Shown here piece after piece: positions 18,196 through 27,099 of a stretch of DNA of 64,000 nucleotides. Made by a program: the position numbers and the translations under genes. Under the pieces are notes generated by a model. The model was not told where the DNA came from, made no database searches, and was given only the letters and a program-made list of their open reading frames with translations. Source of the stretch: CAYNEO01 sp964396245 (GTDB lineage: Bacteria; Zixibacteria; MSB-5A5; GN15; FEB-12). Positions within the stretch are counted from its first letter, which is position 1. Each line of letters starts with the position of its first letter. The stretch lies in the NCBI GenBank assembly GCA_964396245.1, contig CAYNEO010000009.1, positions 1-64,000 on the forward strand, given 5' to 3'.

Positions 18196-18993
18196 TCAGT
18201 AATTCTTCCGATTGAATATCCAGATCGTGACGAGAATCACTACCAGGGAGAACAACAGAGAACTCCAGAGGGGCATCCAGCTCGGGACGGGTCTTCCCAA
18301 GGCAAAGTCGCGTCCAATGTCAAGTATCTCGCCAGTCTTGGGTATGATGTAATAGAAGCCGTCAAGGATTCCCGAAAAAAGAGAAGAATCCACTAACTGC
18401 TTAATAACTTGCCGCCCACTTAGCGCCCACTGGGCTACTCCGATGATAAAAGCGGTCATGATAGCAATGGCATGGGAGCCCGCGATAATACCGGCACAGA
18501 TTGCGATACTCAGGTAGATGAAGAAGACAACCCCACCCGTAGCGATTGTCGTCAACAGCAGTCTCAGACTGAAGCTACCGTGCACGAGAGTCAGGGTGGC
18601 ATAGACGACTATCAACGACAACGAAATGACCCCGAAGTAGGCTATGAATATCCCAAACATTTTGTTGAAATAAAGAGAACCGCGCGATATCGGTTTCGAC
18701 AGATAGTATTCCGCGCGTCCACGCTCGAGCATCCGTGGAAATAAACCGGCCGTGCCGAGTATGCCAAGCAGAGACAGAATCCACATATATGCGATTGTCA
18801 CCGGGGCAATAATCGCTGCTTTTATTCCTTCCAGTCCGGTCAGCCCCTGCTGGGAGGATTGTTCCTCGATCGGAACCCGCAACCCGCCACTGGCCAGCGT
18901 AATCAATACCGCAAGCAGCGTGATGATCAAAAACAGCCAGATCATCTTGCGGTCGAACATCTCGAGGACCGTATCGCGCGCAATGCCCTTCAT
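18196..18993 (-). CDS. ABC-2 type transporter permease subunit
   Basis: 265 residues with about six hydrophobic segments. It starts with KGIARDTVLEMFDRKMIW, the usual cytoplasmic entry of ABC-2 permeases, followed by helices and RMLERGRAEYYLSKPISR, the conserved loop between helices 2 and 3 of this family. Its start overlaps the stop of the ATPase gene by 4 bases (ATGA), so the two are translationally coupled and form one exporter. Substrate unknown. Confidence 0.88.
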   Translation of the reverse strand: MKGIARDTVLEMFDRKMIWLFLIITLLAVLITLASGGLRVPIEEQSSQQGLTGLEGIKAAIIAPVTIAYMWILSLLGILGTAGLFPRMLERGRAEYYLSKPISRGSLYFNKMFGIFIAYFGVISLSLIVVYATLTLVHGSFSLRLLLTTIATGGVVFFIYLSIAICAGIIAGSHAIAIMTAFIIGVAQWALSGRQVIKQLVDSSLFSGILDGFYYIIPKTGEILDIGRDFALGRPVPSWMPLWSSLLFSLVVILVTIWIFNRKNY

Positions 18994-19934
18994 GTCCGCG
19001 TCTCCCCTTCGGCAACTTCCCCGCCGGCCACAATCTCCATGAAAGATTGCTCGAGTGTGATAGTCAGCGGCTTGACGGATTTGATCAGGACGCCTCTCAG
19101 GCGAAGCAGGTCTATGATCTTATTCAGCCCTTCGAAGTTTGGCACTTCGACCAGCATGCCATCGCTGGAGACCGATATGACTTTCCCTGATTCGGCCGGA
19201 ACATCCACCAGGTTGTTTCCGATAGCGGCCTCTATCTGGTACTGGCTCTGCTTGCGGGTCAGATTGGCGACGGAATCCACTCGAACGACCTTGCCGCGGG
19301 ACAGGATAGCTACCCGGTCGGCGACTGATTCCACCTCGGAAAGCAGATGTGAATTGAGAAAGATTGTCTTACCTTCCTCGCGGACCTTTTGCAGGACTTG
19401 CCGGATTTCCATTTTACCGACGGGATCAACACCGTCAGTCGGCTCGTCGAGGAGCAGAATATCAGGGTCCGGCAGGAGCGCCTGGGCCAGGCCGATGCGC
19501 TGCATCATGCCTTTCGAGTACTTGCGGATTTTGGTATTTGCCCACCGATCCATACCGACCAGCGGGAGGATACGGTCGCTCTGGGCATCTATGACCTTCT
19601 GGGGAAGTCCAAAAAGTCGGCCGGTGAATCCAAGCAGGCCCTGACCGGTCAAGTGGTTGGGAAATCGATGATTTTCAGGCAGGTAACCGGTTTTTCGGCG
19701 GGACTCGGGGTTCGATGGCCTGAGACCGAAGATAAAAACGTCGCCGGCGGTGGCCTGAGTTATGCTAAGAAGTACCTTCAGCAGGGAGGTTTTCCCGGCG
19801 CCGTTGGGACCGAGCAAACCGAAGATCTCTCCCTGGCCCACTCCGAGAGAGACGCCGTCGAGAGCAGTGATATTGCCGCGTCTCATATGCGTTTCGTAGA
19901 TTTTCGTAAGTCTGTCTATCTCAATGACATTCAT
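18990..19934 (-). CDS. ABC-2 type transporter ATP-binding protein
   Basis: 314 residues. Walker A is GPNGAGKTS, the signature motif is YSKGMMQRIGLAQAL, Walker B is ILLLDEPTDGVDP, and the switch His is in NSHLLSEVE. The first ~220 residues are the nucleotide-binding domain. The last ~90 are the extension typical of ABC-2 ATPases, with VDVPAESGKVISVS and an ending like ...LEQSFMEIVAGGEVAEG. It powers the permease encoded next. The upstream intergenic region (19935-20100) is shared with the divergent DUF1573 gene. Confidence 0.93.
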   Translation of the reverse strand: MNVIEIDRLTKIYETHMRRGNITALDGVSLGVGQGEIFGLLGPNGAGKTSLLKVLLSITQATAGDVFIFGLRPSNPESRRKTGYLPENHRFPNHLTGQGLLGFTGRLFGLPQKVIDAQSDRILPLVGMDRWANTKIRKYSKGMMQRIGLAQALLPDPDILLLDEPTDGVDPVGKMEIRQVLQKVREEGKTIFLNSHLLSEVESVADRVAILSRGKVVRVDSVANLTRKQSQYQIEAAIGNNLVDVPAESGKVISVSSDGMLVEVPNFEGLNKIIDLLRLRGVLIKSVKPLTITLEQSFMEIVAGGEVAEGETRT

Positions 19935-20025
19935 CAGCGATATTCTCCGGCGGCATCGGTTCCCGGCTAGAGATCAATGGTAGCCCACTTAACCATGTAA
20001 GACAAGCAAAAAAAGGGACGTCACC

Positions 20026-20054
20026 TTGACTAATCAAGTTATATTTGATACCTT
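20026..20054 (+). promoter_or_regulatory. Candidate sigma-70 promoter for DUF1573 pair
   Basis: TTGACT (20026-20031) and TACCTT (20049-20054) are 17 bases apart, about 47 bases before the ATG at 20101. The -35 is 5/6 and the -10 is weak. Confidence 0.4.
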
Positions 20055-20100
20055 AGATGGTCTGGAACCAACACCTTATAACTGCTTATAAAGAACAGTC

Positions 20101-20805
20101 ATGAAAACGCTAACCGTGATCCTACTAGCCACCGGTATCCTTGCATCGACAGTGTCGGCAGATCCTGCCCTCCACTTGAAGGTAGACAAATTCGATTTTG
20201 GCTGGACTCCGATTAATTCCACAGTTGAGACCTCATTCTGGCTGAAATCATCCGGGACGGATACGCTGGAAATAGTCGTGATGGTCCCGGGGACGGATGA
20301 GATCACTTCAAGAATCGACAACCGGCTCCTGGCCCCCGGGGACAGCACGAAAGCTTATTTTTACTGGGATGTCGGCGGGGCTATCGGCGTCCTGGACAAG
20401 TATGTCACCATTCACACCAATTCCATGCGCGAGCGGCCGTACCGAGTTTTTCTTTCGGACATCAACGTGCTCCGGCCGGATTCGTTGCGGCCAATTACCA
20501 TAAAGCCGTACCGGTTCGAGTTTTCGAAATTGTCCGCGGTGTCCGTCGACAGTATCGATTTCGTGATTACCAATCATTCCGAGCGTTTCCTGAGGCTGGA
20601 AGAGGTCTCAAGCCCTCTCAAGGAATGCGAAATCGTTATTCCGGAGTCGGTGCGCCCCCATTCGGAAGTACCGGGGTATATCAGGGTACGCCCCGATTAC
20701 CTCGATTCGGAGTTTGTCGAATCGGTAACGATTCTGATGTCGGACGGTCCTGATTATGAAAAGCGGATCACCGTTCCGATACGGCGGAAGATATTTTCGC
20801 CATAA
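20101..20805 (+). CDS. Secreted DUF1573-type protein lacking the redox Cys motif
   Basis: 234 residues with a signal peptide (MKTLTVILLATGILASTVSA). The first ~100 residues form a DUF1573/ASH-like beta domain: KVDKFDFGWTPINSTVE, then SSGTDTLEIVVMVPGTDEITS, then LLAPGDSTKAYFYWD. In this family the position after the VPG-like turn is normally Cys-Gly-Cys-Thr; here it reads TDEI, so the redox motif is gone. The second half (ITIKPYRFEFSKLSAVSVDSIDF...) repeats in the next gene. It ends 81 bases before its paralog and is probably in the same transcript. Exported or periplasmic; function unknown. Confidence 0.8.
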   Translation: MKTLTVILLATGILASTVSADPALHLKVDKFDFGWTPINSTVETSFWLKSSGTDTLEIVVMVPGTDEITSRIDNRLLAPGDSTKAYFYWDVGGAIGVLDKYVTIHTNSMRERPYRVFLSDINVLRPDSLRPITIKPYRFEFSKLSAVSVDSIDFVITNHSERFLRLEEVSSPLKECEIVIPESVRPHSEVPGYIRVRPDYLDSEFVESVTILMSDGPDYEKRITVPIRRKIFSP

Positions 20806-20886
20806 AGTGCGGAAGAAAACGTATATATATTCGATATAGTGAATAGAAATAGATATAAGAACCGCAAACAGAGCTAATGAGAGGAC

Positions 20887-21633
20887 ATGGTTGGTTTGAT
20901 GAAGTTCAGAAACATTCTCCTTAGCGCGCTGCTGGTTGTGCTGGTTTGTGGTCTGGTGCAGGCTGCGCCGCACCTGACGATCAAGGAACCAGTTTTCAAT
21001 TTTGGATACGCGCCGCAGAATTCGAAGCTCACGCACGTATTCTGGCTGTACTCCACGGGTGACGACACGCTAAAGATATTGAAAGTGGTGCCTGGCTGAG
21101 GCTGCACCAAGGCGCCTCTCGAAAGAGAGGTCCTCGCTGTCGGTGACAGCACACGTCTGGAGATCATTTTCAATACCAAGACTTATAATTCACGGGTAAC
21201 CAAATCGCCTAAGATAGAGACGAATGAGGGCGGTCCGCCCAAGACCGTTCGAATCATTGCGGACGTGGTCAAGCGCCCGGATTCTACGTACCCGGTAGTT
21301 ATCAAGCCGTATAAGCTGGATGTCTCCCAGTTCGGCGACATGCAGCGTGACGAGATTAAGTTCGCGATAAGCAATATATCATCGCAGGACCTTCAGATTT
21401 CTCTCGTCTCCACGGCACCGGATTATTTCGAAATCGATCTGCCGAAAACAGTGGCGGCAAACTCGGAAGCGGAAGGAACGTTGAAACTTCGCAACGACGT
21501 GCTGGACAAATCATTCGACAAGTCGTTCACCATACAGGTCAGTGACGATGAGTCCACCCGATTCACCGTGCCGGTTCGACGAACATTCCGAAACCAGGCG
21601 GCGAGCAAGACGCTCCCTCCGGTAGGGCCGTAG
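20887..21633 (+). CDS. Probable selenoprotein: secreted DUF1573-type protein with in-frame TGA (Sec71)
   Basis: Two open stretches in the same frame, 20887-21096 and 21100-21633, are joined by a single TGA at 21097. Read as selenocysteine they give 248 residues with a signal peptide (FRNILLSALLVVLVCGLVQA). The domain order matches the preceding paralog: IKEPVFNFGYAPQNSKLTHVF, LKILKVVPG, then U-G-C-T, then VLAVGDSTRLEIIF. DUF1573 proteins carry a conserved GCGCT here, and the TGA replaces its first Cys while the second (Cys73) is kept. That gives a UxC redox pair. A SECIS-like hairpin follows. Other genes in the window use TGA as an ordinary stop (those ending at 54, 13692, 14239 and 42427). 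A start at 20899 is also possible. The alternatives are a pseudogene or a sequence error. Confidence 0.75.
21110..21134 (+). promoter_or_regulatory. Putative bacterial SECIS element
   Basis: CCTCTC (21115-21120) pairs perfectly with GAGAGG (21125-21130) around a GAAA loop. Outside this, AGG (21110-21112) can pair with CCT (21132-21134) across a small internal loop with an unpaired T at 21131. The apical loop starts 21 bases after the TGA and its first base is G. Published descriptions of bacterial SECIS elements ask for a loop ~16-37 bases after UGA with a G in its first two positions, so the geometry fits. A GAGG/CCTC lower stem including the TGA (21098-21101 with 21132-21135) is an alternative fold. 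Confidence 0.6.
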
Positions 21634-21660
21634 GCCATTTAAGATATCTTCTCCCAGAGA

Positions 21661-21697
21661 AAAAGGCCGCATCCAATGGTTGCGGCCTTTTCTTTTT
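21661..21697 (+). terminator. Rho-independent terminator, probably bidirectional
   Basis: An 11-bp stem AAAAGGCCGCA/TGCGGCCTTTT (21661-21671 with 21681-21691) is followed by a T-rich run TCTTTTT. It lies between the convergent ends at 21633 (+) and 21725 (-). The A-run at its left gives a T-run on the minus strand as well. Confidence 0.85.
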
Positions 21698-21724
21698 ATC
21701 GGTAATCGGGTCCGGGGACCAAGG

Positions 21725-23155
21725 TCAATATGATCCGGAGTAATCCTGTTTCAGACGCTGGTCCCAGACTTTATCAAACCGCTCACCCTCGACGTTGGAA
21801 TGGACCAGCAGATAGTCATCATAACCGTACTTGTCCTCAAAGACGAACACGGAGCCCTCGCGTTTGGAGAAGTACCACCAGACGGAGTACGGGTTGCCGG
21901 AAAGAGGGGACGGAAAATCCTCGTGTTTTTCGGGAGGACCGTAGGTCATGTATATACGCCCGCGGTCGGTCGACCACCCGTTGGTGCCGGCCACATTGGT
22001 GGAGTACATTCGGTTGGCGTACTGATATCGTTCTATCATTTCATTGCGGTTCTCGATACGCTCCGTGGTCGGATCAGAGTCATGCTCTCGCCAGTATTGG
22101 CTGAGATAGTTCAGCTTGCCGTCGGGAGACAGGCCCGAAAACACCTGTTTTTCGGCAGGTGTCAGCATATAAGCCACAAGGTTCTCTTTGGCCTGCAGAT
22201 CGAGCGTATCATACGGATCGAAGGTTCCCCGTGTGGTCATGGCCGCCAGAATCCGTGTCGGTGACACGATCTTGAACGGGATGGTGGCGGTCGCGTCTTC
22301 GTGGCTCACGGTGTCAGTGACAGCCATCACCAGGTTGTAGTTCCCCGCAGGCCAGCCGCTGATATCGAACGATTGGATGACAGCTGCGGACTTCCCCGGT
22401 TTGTCGACGAAGGTATATCCGAAATTGCGGAATTCCTCCCCGAACTCGGTGTCGATCCGGTAAGCGAGCTGGTATTTTGACCCTCGCGCAGAATCGTAGG
22501 CCAGATGATAGATCTCACCGTAGATGTACATCACGGTGTCCTCGGTAGAAAATACGGCCAGCGGGTTTGTCAGGACGCGAAAGCCGTTCTTTACCAGGTT
22601 ATCGTAGCCCGCGGCGGACGTATCAACCCGCGAGACCGCGTAGGCGACGCTTGTGCCGCCGATACTGAGATTCTCGCGATTGATATGCGGGACATTGACG
22701 TAGTCGTAGAAAACGCTTCCTTCTTTCTTGCTGACGGCGTCAATGACAGTCAGGCGAGCCGTATAGTGACCCGGCCTGGCACGAAGCACCAGATTGTTGA
22801 AGAGACGGTATCCGGATTTGGAAGCCTCCGCGGTGTCAGCTACTGACGATGAAAAATAGGTCTTGGCGGAATCAACCGGAAAGCCGTCGTCGCCGAGCAG
22901 CTTTACTTCGGCAAAAATCCGGGCGTAGTACCTGTTGTCGGCTGAGTCCGGTTTGAAGAACTCGAAATCGGACCGGTTGAGCGTGAATGAAAACTCAACC
23001 GGGACGAGGGAATCATAGGACGGATTGGGGTAATAACTGACCCCCGCGTAAATACTCAGATCGCTCCCGCCCGTCTGTGCCTGTACCGGCGCCAGTGCGA
23101 CGCCAAAAAGCAAAAACCCAAGAAGATATACGTACCCCGGAATCCCTTTTCTCAC
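21725..23155 (-). CDS. GWxTD domain-containing exported protein
   Basis: 476 residues from a GTG start preceded by GGAGGTG. The signal peptide is GYVYLLGFLLFGVALAPVQA. The C-terminal ~150 residues hold the GWxTD domain: YLSQYWREHDSDPTT, then ENRNEMIERYQYANR, then NGWSTDRGRIYMTYGPPE, closing with VWWYFSKREG and FVFEDKYGYDDY. The N-terminal ~320 residues are beta-rich Ig-like repeats. The biochemical function of GWxTD proteins is unknown. It is the last gene of a long run that begins with an efflux-pump operon and follows a second GWxTD gene by 12 bases. Confidence 0.88.
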   Translation of the reverse strand: MRKGIPGYVYLLGFLLFGVALAPVQAQTGGSDLSIYAGVSYYPNPSYDSLVPVEFSFTLNRSDFEFFKPDSADNRYYARIFAEVKLLGDDGFPVDSAKTYFSSSVADTAEASKSGYRLFNNLVLRARPGHYTARLTVIDAVSKKEGSVFYDYVNVPHINRENLSIGGTSVAYAVSRVDTSAAGYDNLVKNGFRVLTNPLAVFSTEDTVMYIYGEIYHLAYDSARGSKYQLAYRIDTEFGEEFRNFGYTFVDKPGKSAAVIQSFDISGWPAGNYNLVMAVTDTVSHEDATATIPFKIVSPTRILAAMTTRGTFDPYDTLDLQAKENLVAYMLTPAEKQVFSGLSPDGKLNYLSQYWREHDSDPTTERIENRNEMIERYQYANRMYSTNVAGTNGWSTDRGRIYMTYGPPEKHEDFPSPLSGNPYSVWWYFSKREGSVFVFEDKYGYDDYLLVHSNVEGERFDKVWDQRLKQDYSGSY

Positions 23156-23167
23156 GCTACACCTCCA

Positions 23168-24511
23168 TTAAAAGTCCGGGCGTTGATTCAGACCGTCGTA
23201 TGGATACTCCAGCCGATAGTCCCCGTCAAGGTCTTCATCGACAAAAAGGAACCGACGGTATCGCCCCTGCTTGTAGTAATGCCAGATTTGGTAGGGTACA
23301 TACTGCGGCGACATCGGATAATCGTCGATCTGATCCGGCTCGCCGTGAATGACATATATTCTTCCCCGATCGGTACGCCATCCCTCGCGCCGCATGGCAC
23401 GGAACTGGACGTTGGCGTATTCGATACGGCGATAAAACTCATCTTTTACTTCATTCTCAGCCGTGCCCACACTCGGGTCGCGTGCCAGCCAGAATTCATT
23501 GAATGCCCTGGCGCGCTCTTCGTAGGTTTTGAGATCTTTCATCCGGTCGAGTTCACCGGCGCGGGCGATCAGGGCTATCTGGTCGAGGGCCGTCTTGTAA
23601 TCATGCCTGAGCAGCGAGCCCTGTGACCATTTGATGGAAAACAGCTCCTTCTGCTGCCCGAGTTTCTTGTTTCGTCGGCCCCGAAGCAGGATTTCCATCT
23701 CATAATCGCCCGGCGGAAAATCTGCCGAGGAAATCTCGCGCAGCTGACGCTCGGTCGGGTTCTGGAAAACTGTTGTCAGGGTATCGCGGTAAATCATCCC
23801 CCGTGTCGGGCTTCTGATAATGGTTTCCACAAGAACTTTTTCAGACGAGTCGGCACCCTGGTAGAGTTCCATGTAATACAGCAATCGACTGTTGTCCTCT
23901 CCCTGGTATTCGCGAGAAACCGAGGGAATTACTCCCAGGCGGCCCTTGTCAAAAACACTGCTGTCATCGGGTTTGCTTTCTTCGATGTGGCGGGCGAACT
24001 CAACACCGGAAAAAGTCGGGTAGTCCTCTTCGAAATCCTTAAGGTCAAGTCTGTTCTCGTAGCGAAAGACATCCGTACTGAGGGCATCGCGCAGTGTAAA
24101 GAACAGTTGATAATCGCCGGCCGGCAGCATGAAGCTGGTCTGGCTGGTGCGGAAGTCGAGCCTGGATTTGGCCTTTGCTTCGGAAGAGACGACGATATTC
24201 TTGTCGGCGGTGTAGACGTCGACCGGATTGCGTTCATCGTCTTCGACGGCGATTCGCAACTCATATTCGGCCACGTAATTGTCATCGCGCCTCTCGAACC
24301 GCAGACCGTAGTTGTAGACTTTATAGTAAATTTCCAGTCTCACAAGACCGGCACTGTCGCCTTTGAAACTGGCGTAATCTACCTGAAAGGCCGGGGGGGC
24401 CGGCTCGACCGATTGAGCAACATCACCGGCAATCTGGGCGTGAACGGGCGCCGCCAGAGCGAACAGCAGGACCAGCGCACCCGTGGCAAAGATGTTATAA
24501 TAACGTTTCAT
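23168..24511 (-). CDS. GWxTD domain-containing exported protein, second copy
   Basis: 447 residues with a signal peptide (YYNIFATGALVLLFALAAPVHA). Its C-terminus has FNEFWLARDPSVGTAENE, then YRRIEYANVQFRAM, then EGWRTDRGRIYVIHGEPDQ, and IWHYYKQGRYRRFLFVDED, the full GWxTD domain. The N-terminal half is beta-rich, with FKGDSAGLVRLEIYYKVYNY as its first strand set. It is paralogous to the following gene but the N-terminal halves differ. It lies 106 bases after the second MacB-like permease, so it may be read through from the pump operon or have its own promoter. Confidence 0.88.
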   Translation of the reverse strand: MKRYYNIFATGALVLLFALAAPVHAQIAGDVAQSVEPAPPAFQVDYASFKGDSAGLVRLEIYYKVYNYGLRFERRDDNYVAEYELRIAVEDDERNPVDVYTADKNIVVSSEAKAKSRLDFRTSQTSFMLPAGDYQLFFTLRDALSTDVFRYENRLDLKDFEEDYPTFSGVEFARHIEESKPDDSSVFDKGRLGVIPSVSREYQGEDNSRLLYYMELYQGADSSEKVLVETIIRSPTRGMIYRDTLTTVFQNPTERQLREISSADFPPGDYEMEILLRGRRNKKLGQQKELFSIKWSQGSLLRHDYKTALDQIALIARAGELDRMKDLKTYEERARAFNEFWLARDPSVGTAENEVKDEFYRRIEYANVQFRAMRREGWRTDRGRIYVIHGEPDQIDDYPMSPQYVPYQIWHYYKQGRYRRFLFVDEDLDGDYRLEYPYDGLNQRPDF

Positions 24512-24617
24512 CTACCTGTTAAACATTATACGGATATACGCGTTCCAAGGTACAGAGACGTGCAAACACGGGCAATATAAAAGGGAAAAAAGTCAAATCA
24601 AGTGAAGTGGGGCCCAT

Positions 24618-25868
24618 CTACTCGTATCTGAGGGCTTCAATGGGGTCCAGCCGGGCCGCCTTGAAGGCCGGATATACTCCCGATATCAATCCTACGGATA
24701 CGGACACGACGAATCCTACCACCACCCAGAAGATCGGCAGGCTCACGGGAAAACCGATAAGGGCGTTTATTACCAGACCGGCAGCAATGCCGATGATGAC
24801 TCCAATGATTCCCCCGGTACCCGAGAGAGCCATCGCCTCGGTCAGGAACTGGAGCACGATATTGATTCGTTTGGCGCCAATTGCCTTTCGCACCCCTATT
24901 TCACGGGTTCGCTCAGTGACAGAAACCAGCATAATATTCATTACGCCGATACCGCCGACCATCAGCCCGACCGAAGTAATCACGATCATGGCGATATAGA
25001 TGTACTTGGTGACATTGCCGATGAAGTCCTTGAACTGCTCCTGCGTGGAGAGCTCAAAGTTGTTGGGTTCGTTAAATGGTACCTTGCGGTAGGCTCTCAG
25101 AATCCCCGTGATTTCATCCAGGGCGATGTTGACGTTTTCGAAGCTGTTGGCGCGGACGGAGAGCCCGAGAGCTTCTTCCCACGGGTAGAGCTTACCGAAT
25201 GTCGACAGCGGAATGATGACGGCGTTATTTTCGCCCTGATTACCGAACATCATCTTGACTTCCTCGAGTACGCCGATTACTTCGAACTTGTAGCCGTTCA
25301 TACGAATTTCTTTTCCGACGGGCGGCTCGCCTTCGAAGAGCGTCTGCGCCACGCTGCTTCCGAGGACACAGACCATCAGCCGGTATTGCTCGTCTATCGG
25401 CGAAAGGAAGCGTCCGCTCTGCAACTGCCGGTCTCTCACCTTGATATAATCGGGCCACGTGCCGAACAGCGACGGACGGTTGAACTTGCGATTTTTGTAT
25501 TTGGCTATGTTACCGCCCGGCTGGAAATAGTAATTCTGCGGCGACACGCCGTCGACGTACTGGGCATTCTGCTGTATTGCTTTCGCTTCGCCTTCGGTAA
25601 TAGGCGGACGGTTGCGGAGTTCTTCGGTGAGTTCATCGTGGTCTACATTCGGGGGCATGCGACTCACCATGATGATGTTTGAGCCGAGCTGGTCGATCTG
25701 GCGGTTCATGGCGCCGTGGAGACCATCGACAAGAGCCGCCATCCCAATGACCGAGCTGACACCGATCATAACGCCCAGGATAGTCAGGCCCGCGCGAAAC
25801 TTGTTGGCGGCGATGGCTCCCATAGCCATCCGAATGCCTTCTTTGATTTCAGTAAAAGTCAGGGTCAT
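24618..25868 (-). CDS. MacB-type ABC transporter permease (FtsX fold), second of pair
   Basis: 416 residues with the four-helix MacB/FtsX topology. One N-terminal helix (AANKFRAGLTILGVMIGVSSVIGM) comes first, then a large periplasmic MacB core domain (~residues 45-285), then three C-terminal helices. The conserved VSVTERTREIGVRKAIGA cytoplasmic loop joins the first two of these, and the protein ends at PIEALRYE. It contacts the ATPase encoded two genes upstream. With the sister permease (7 bases upstream) it could form a heterodimeric mechanotransmitter rather than the usual homodimer. Confidence 0.9.
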   Translation of the reverse strand: MTLTFTEIKEGIRMAMGAIAANKFRAGLTILGVMIGVSSVIGMAALVDGLHGAMNRQIDQLGSNIIMVSRMPPNVDHDELTEELRNRPPITEGEAKAIQQNAQYVDGVSPQNYYFQPGGNIAKYKNRKFNRPSLFGTWPDYIKVRDRQLQSGRFLSPIDEQYRLMVCVLGSSVAQTLFEGEPPVGKEIRMNGYKFEVIGVLEEVKMMFGNQGENNAVIIPLSTFGKLYPWEEALGLSVRANSFENVNIALDEITGILRAYRKVPFNEPNNFELSTQEQFKDFIGNVTKYIYIAMIVITSVGLMVGGIGVMNIMLVSVTERTREIGVRKAIGAKRINIVLQFLTEAMALSGTGGIIGVIIGIAAGLVINALIGFPVSLPIFWVVVGFVVSVSVGLISGVYPAFKAARLDPIEALRYE

Positions 25869-25875
25869 ATTGTCA

Positions 25876-27099
25876 TTACTCGAAACTCAATGCCTTGACC
25901 GGATCGAGCCGGGCGGCCTTCATGGCGGGGTAAATTCCGAAAAAGAGCCCGACACTCGTGGAAATAAATAAGCCGGCCAGAATCGCCACCGTCGATGGCG
26001 AAATCTCCATGCCAAGTTTAGCGATCAATCCCCTGGCGATAAGGTATCCGGCGACAATACCTATAAGACCGCCCGACATGGTTACCAGCAAGGATTCAAA
26101 GAGAAACTGCAGGAGAATGTGTTTCTGCTTGGCGCCAAGAGATTTCCTGATGCCGATTTCTCTCGTCCGTTCGGAAACTGAAACCATCATGATATTCATG
26201 ACGACAATGCCGCCGACCACCAGCGAGATGGATGAAATGCCTATCAGGCCGAGGCGGAACAACCGCGTTATCTGGTTCAGCAGATCAAGAACGTTGTCGG
26301 CCGTGAGCATGTCGAAGTCATCTTCTTCATTATAGGGGACATGGCGCTGGGCCCGAAGAATTACCCTGGCCTCATCCATGGCCCGCGGGAGGGCCTCTAC
26401 CGAACGTGCCTTGACAAAGATGCTGTAACCGCGCCGGGGCGCACCGAACTGCTTCTGAAACGTCGATAACGGGATGACGACATAGTTGTCCTCGTCGCCG
26501 CCTCCGAATGAAGAACCGGATTTCCTGGCGACACCGATGACGGTGTATCGTATGCCGTTCAACTTGATTTCCTTGCCGATCGGATCGACGCCCGGGAAGA
26601 ACTCCTCCCGGAGCTTGTCGCCGATGAAGGCGACATTCCTCCTGTAGCGGTCGTCTTCAGCTGCGTGAAATCTCCCCTGGGCCACCCGAAGATCGACGAT
26701 ATCAATATAGTTCGCCAACGCACCGACGATGAAGACGTTTTTCAGGGCGTCGCTTCGGTATTTCACACGTGCCTGCGCAAACGCCCGCTCGGACACCTGC
26801 TCGCAGAGCGTACATCCTTCCCGGAGCAAATCAGCCGATTCGAGATCGAGAGGTTTGCGTTTTACCTTGTCCCAGAACATCTCCTCGGAAGTTATGATGC
26901 CGATCCGCTGGACAATGAAGGTGGATGGCCCGAGCTGGGCGAGATCCTTTTCGATATTATCCATCATGCCCTGCAGGGCAGAGATAATTGTCATGACCGA
27001 CGTGACGCCGAAAATAACGCCGATCAATGTCAGCCCCGATCTCAGCTTGTTGGAAAGCAGCGAATCGAACGCAATTTTGAGGAGGGATCCGGTTACCAT
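25876..27099 (-). CDS. MacB-type ABC transporter permease (FtsX fold), first of pair
   Basis: 407 residues: N-terminal helix DSLLSNKLRSGLTLIGVIFGVTSVMTI, a periplasmic MacB core, then three helices with VSVSERTREIGIRKSLGAKQ. It ends DPVKALSFE. The periplasmic part has CTLCEQV (about residues 97-103), a CxxC that its sister lacks; whether it forms a disulfide is unknown. It starts immediately after the ATPase stop with no spacer. In MacAB-TolC-like systems such permeases pass energy to the periplasmic adaptor to expel substrates across the outer membrane. Confidence 0.9.
   Translation of the reverse strand: MVTGSLLKIAFDSLLSNKLRSGLTLIGVIFGVTSVMTIISALQGMMDNIEKDLAQLGPSTFIVQRIGIITSEEMFWDKVKRKPLDLESADLLREGCTLCEQVSERAFAQARVKYRSDALKNVFIVGALANYIDIVDLRVAQGRFHAAEDDRYRRNVAFIGDKLREEFFPGVDPIGKEIKLNGIRYTVIGVARKSGSSFGGGDEDNYVVIPLSTFQKQFGAPRRGYSIFVKARSVEALPRAMDEARVILRAQRHVPYNEEDDFDMLTADNVLDLLNQITRLFRLGLIGISSISLVVGGIVVMNIMMVSVSERTREIGIRKSLGAKQKHILLQFLFESLLVTMSGGLIGIVAGYLIARGLIAKLGMEISPSTVAILAGLFISTSVGLFFGIYPAMKAARLDPVKALSFE

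Noticed and set aside
20887..21099. Short 70-codon gene ending at TGA, and a separate gene starting at 21265
   Set aside because: The frame, homology to the paralog and conserved motif run straight through the TGA, and a SECIS-like hairpin follows; two separate genes would split one domain.
21097..21099. TGA reassigned to Gly or Trp genome-wide (codes 25 or 4)
   Set aside because: Several genes here end in TGA at the expected length and no other long gene contains an internal TGA.
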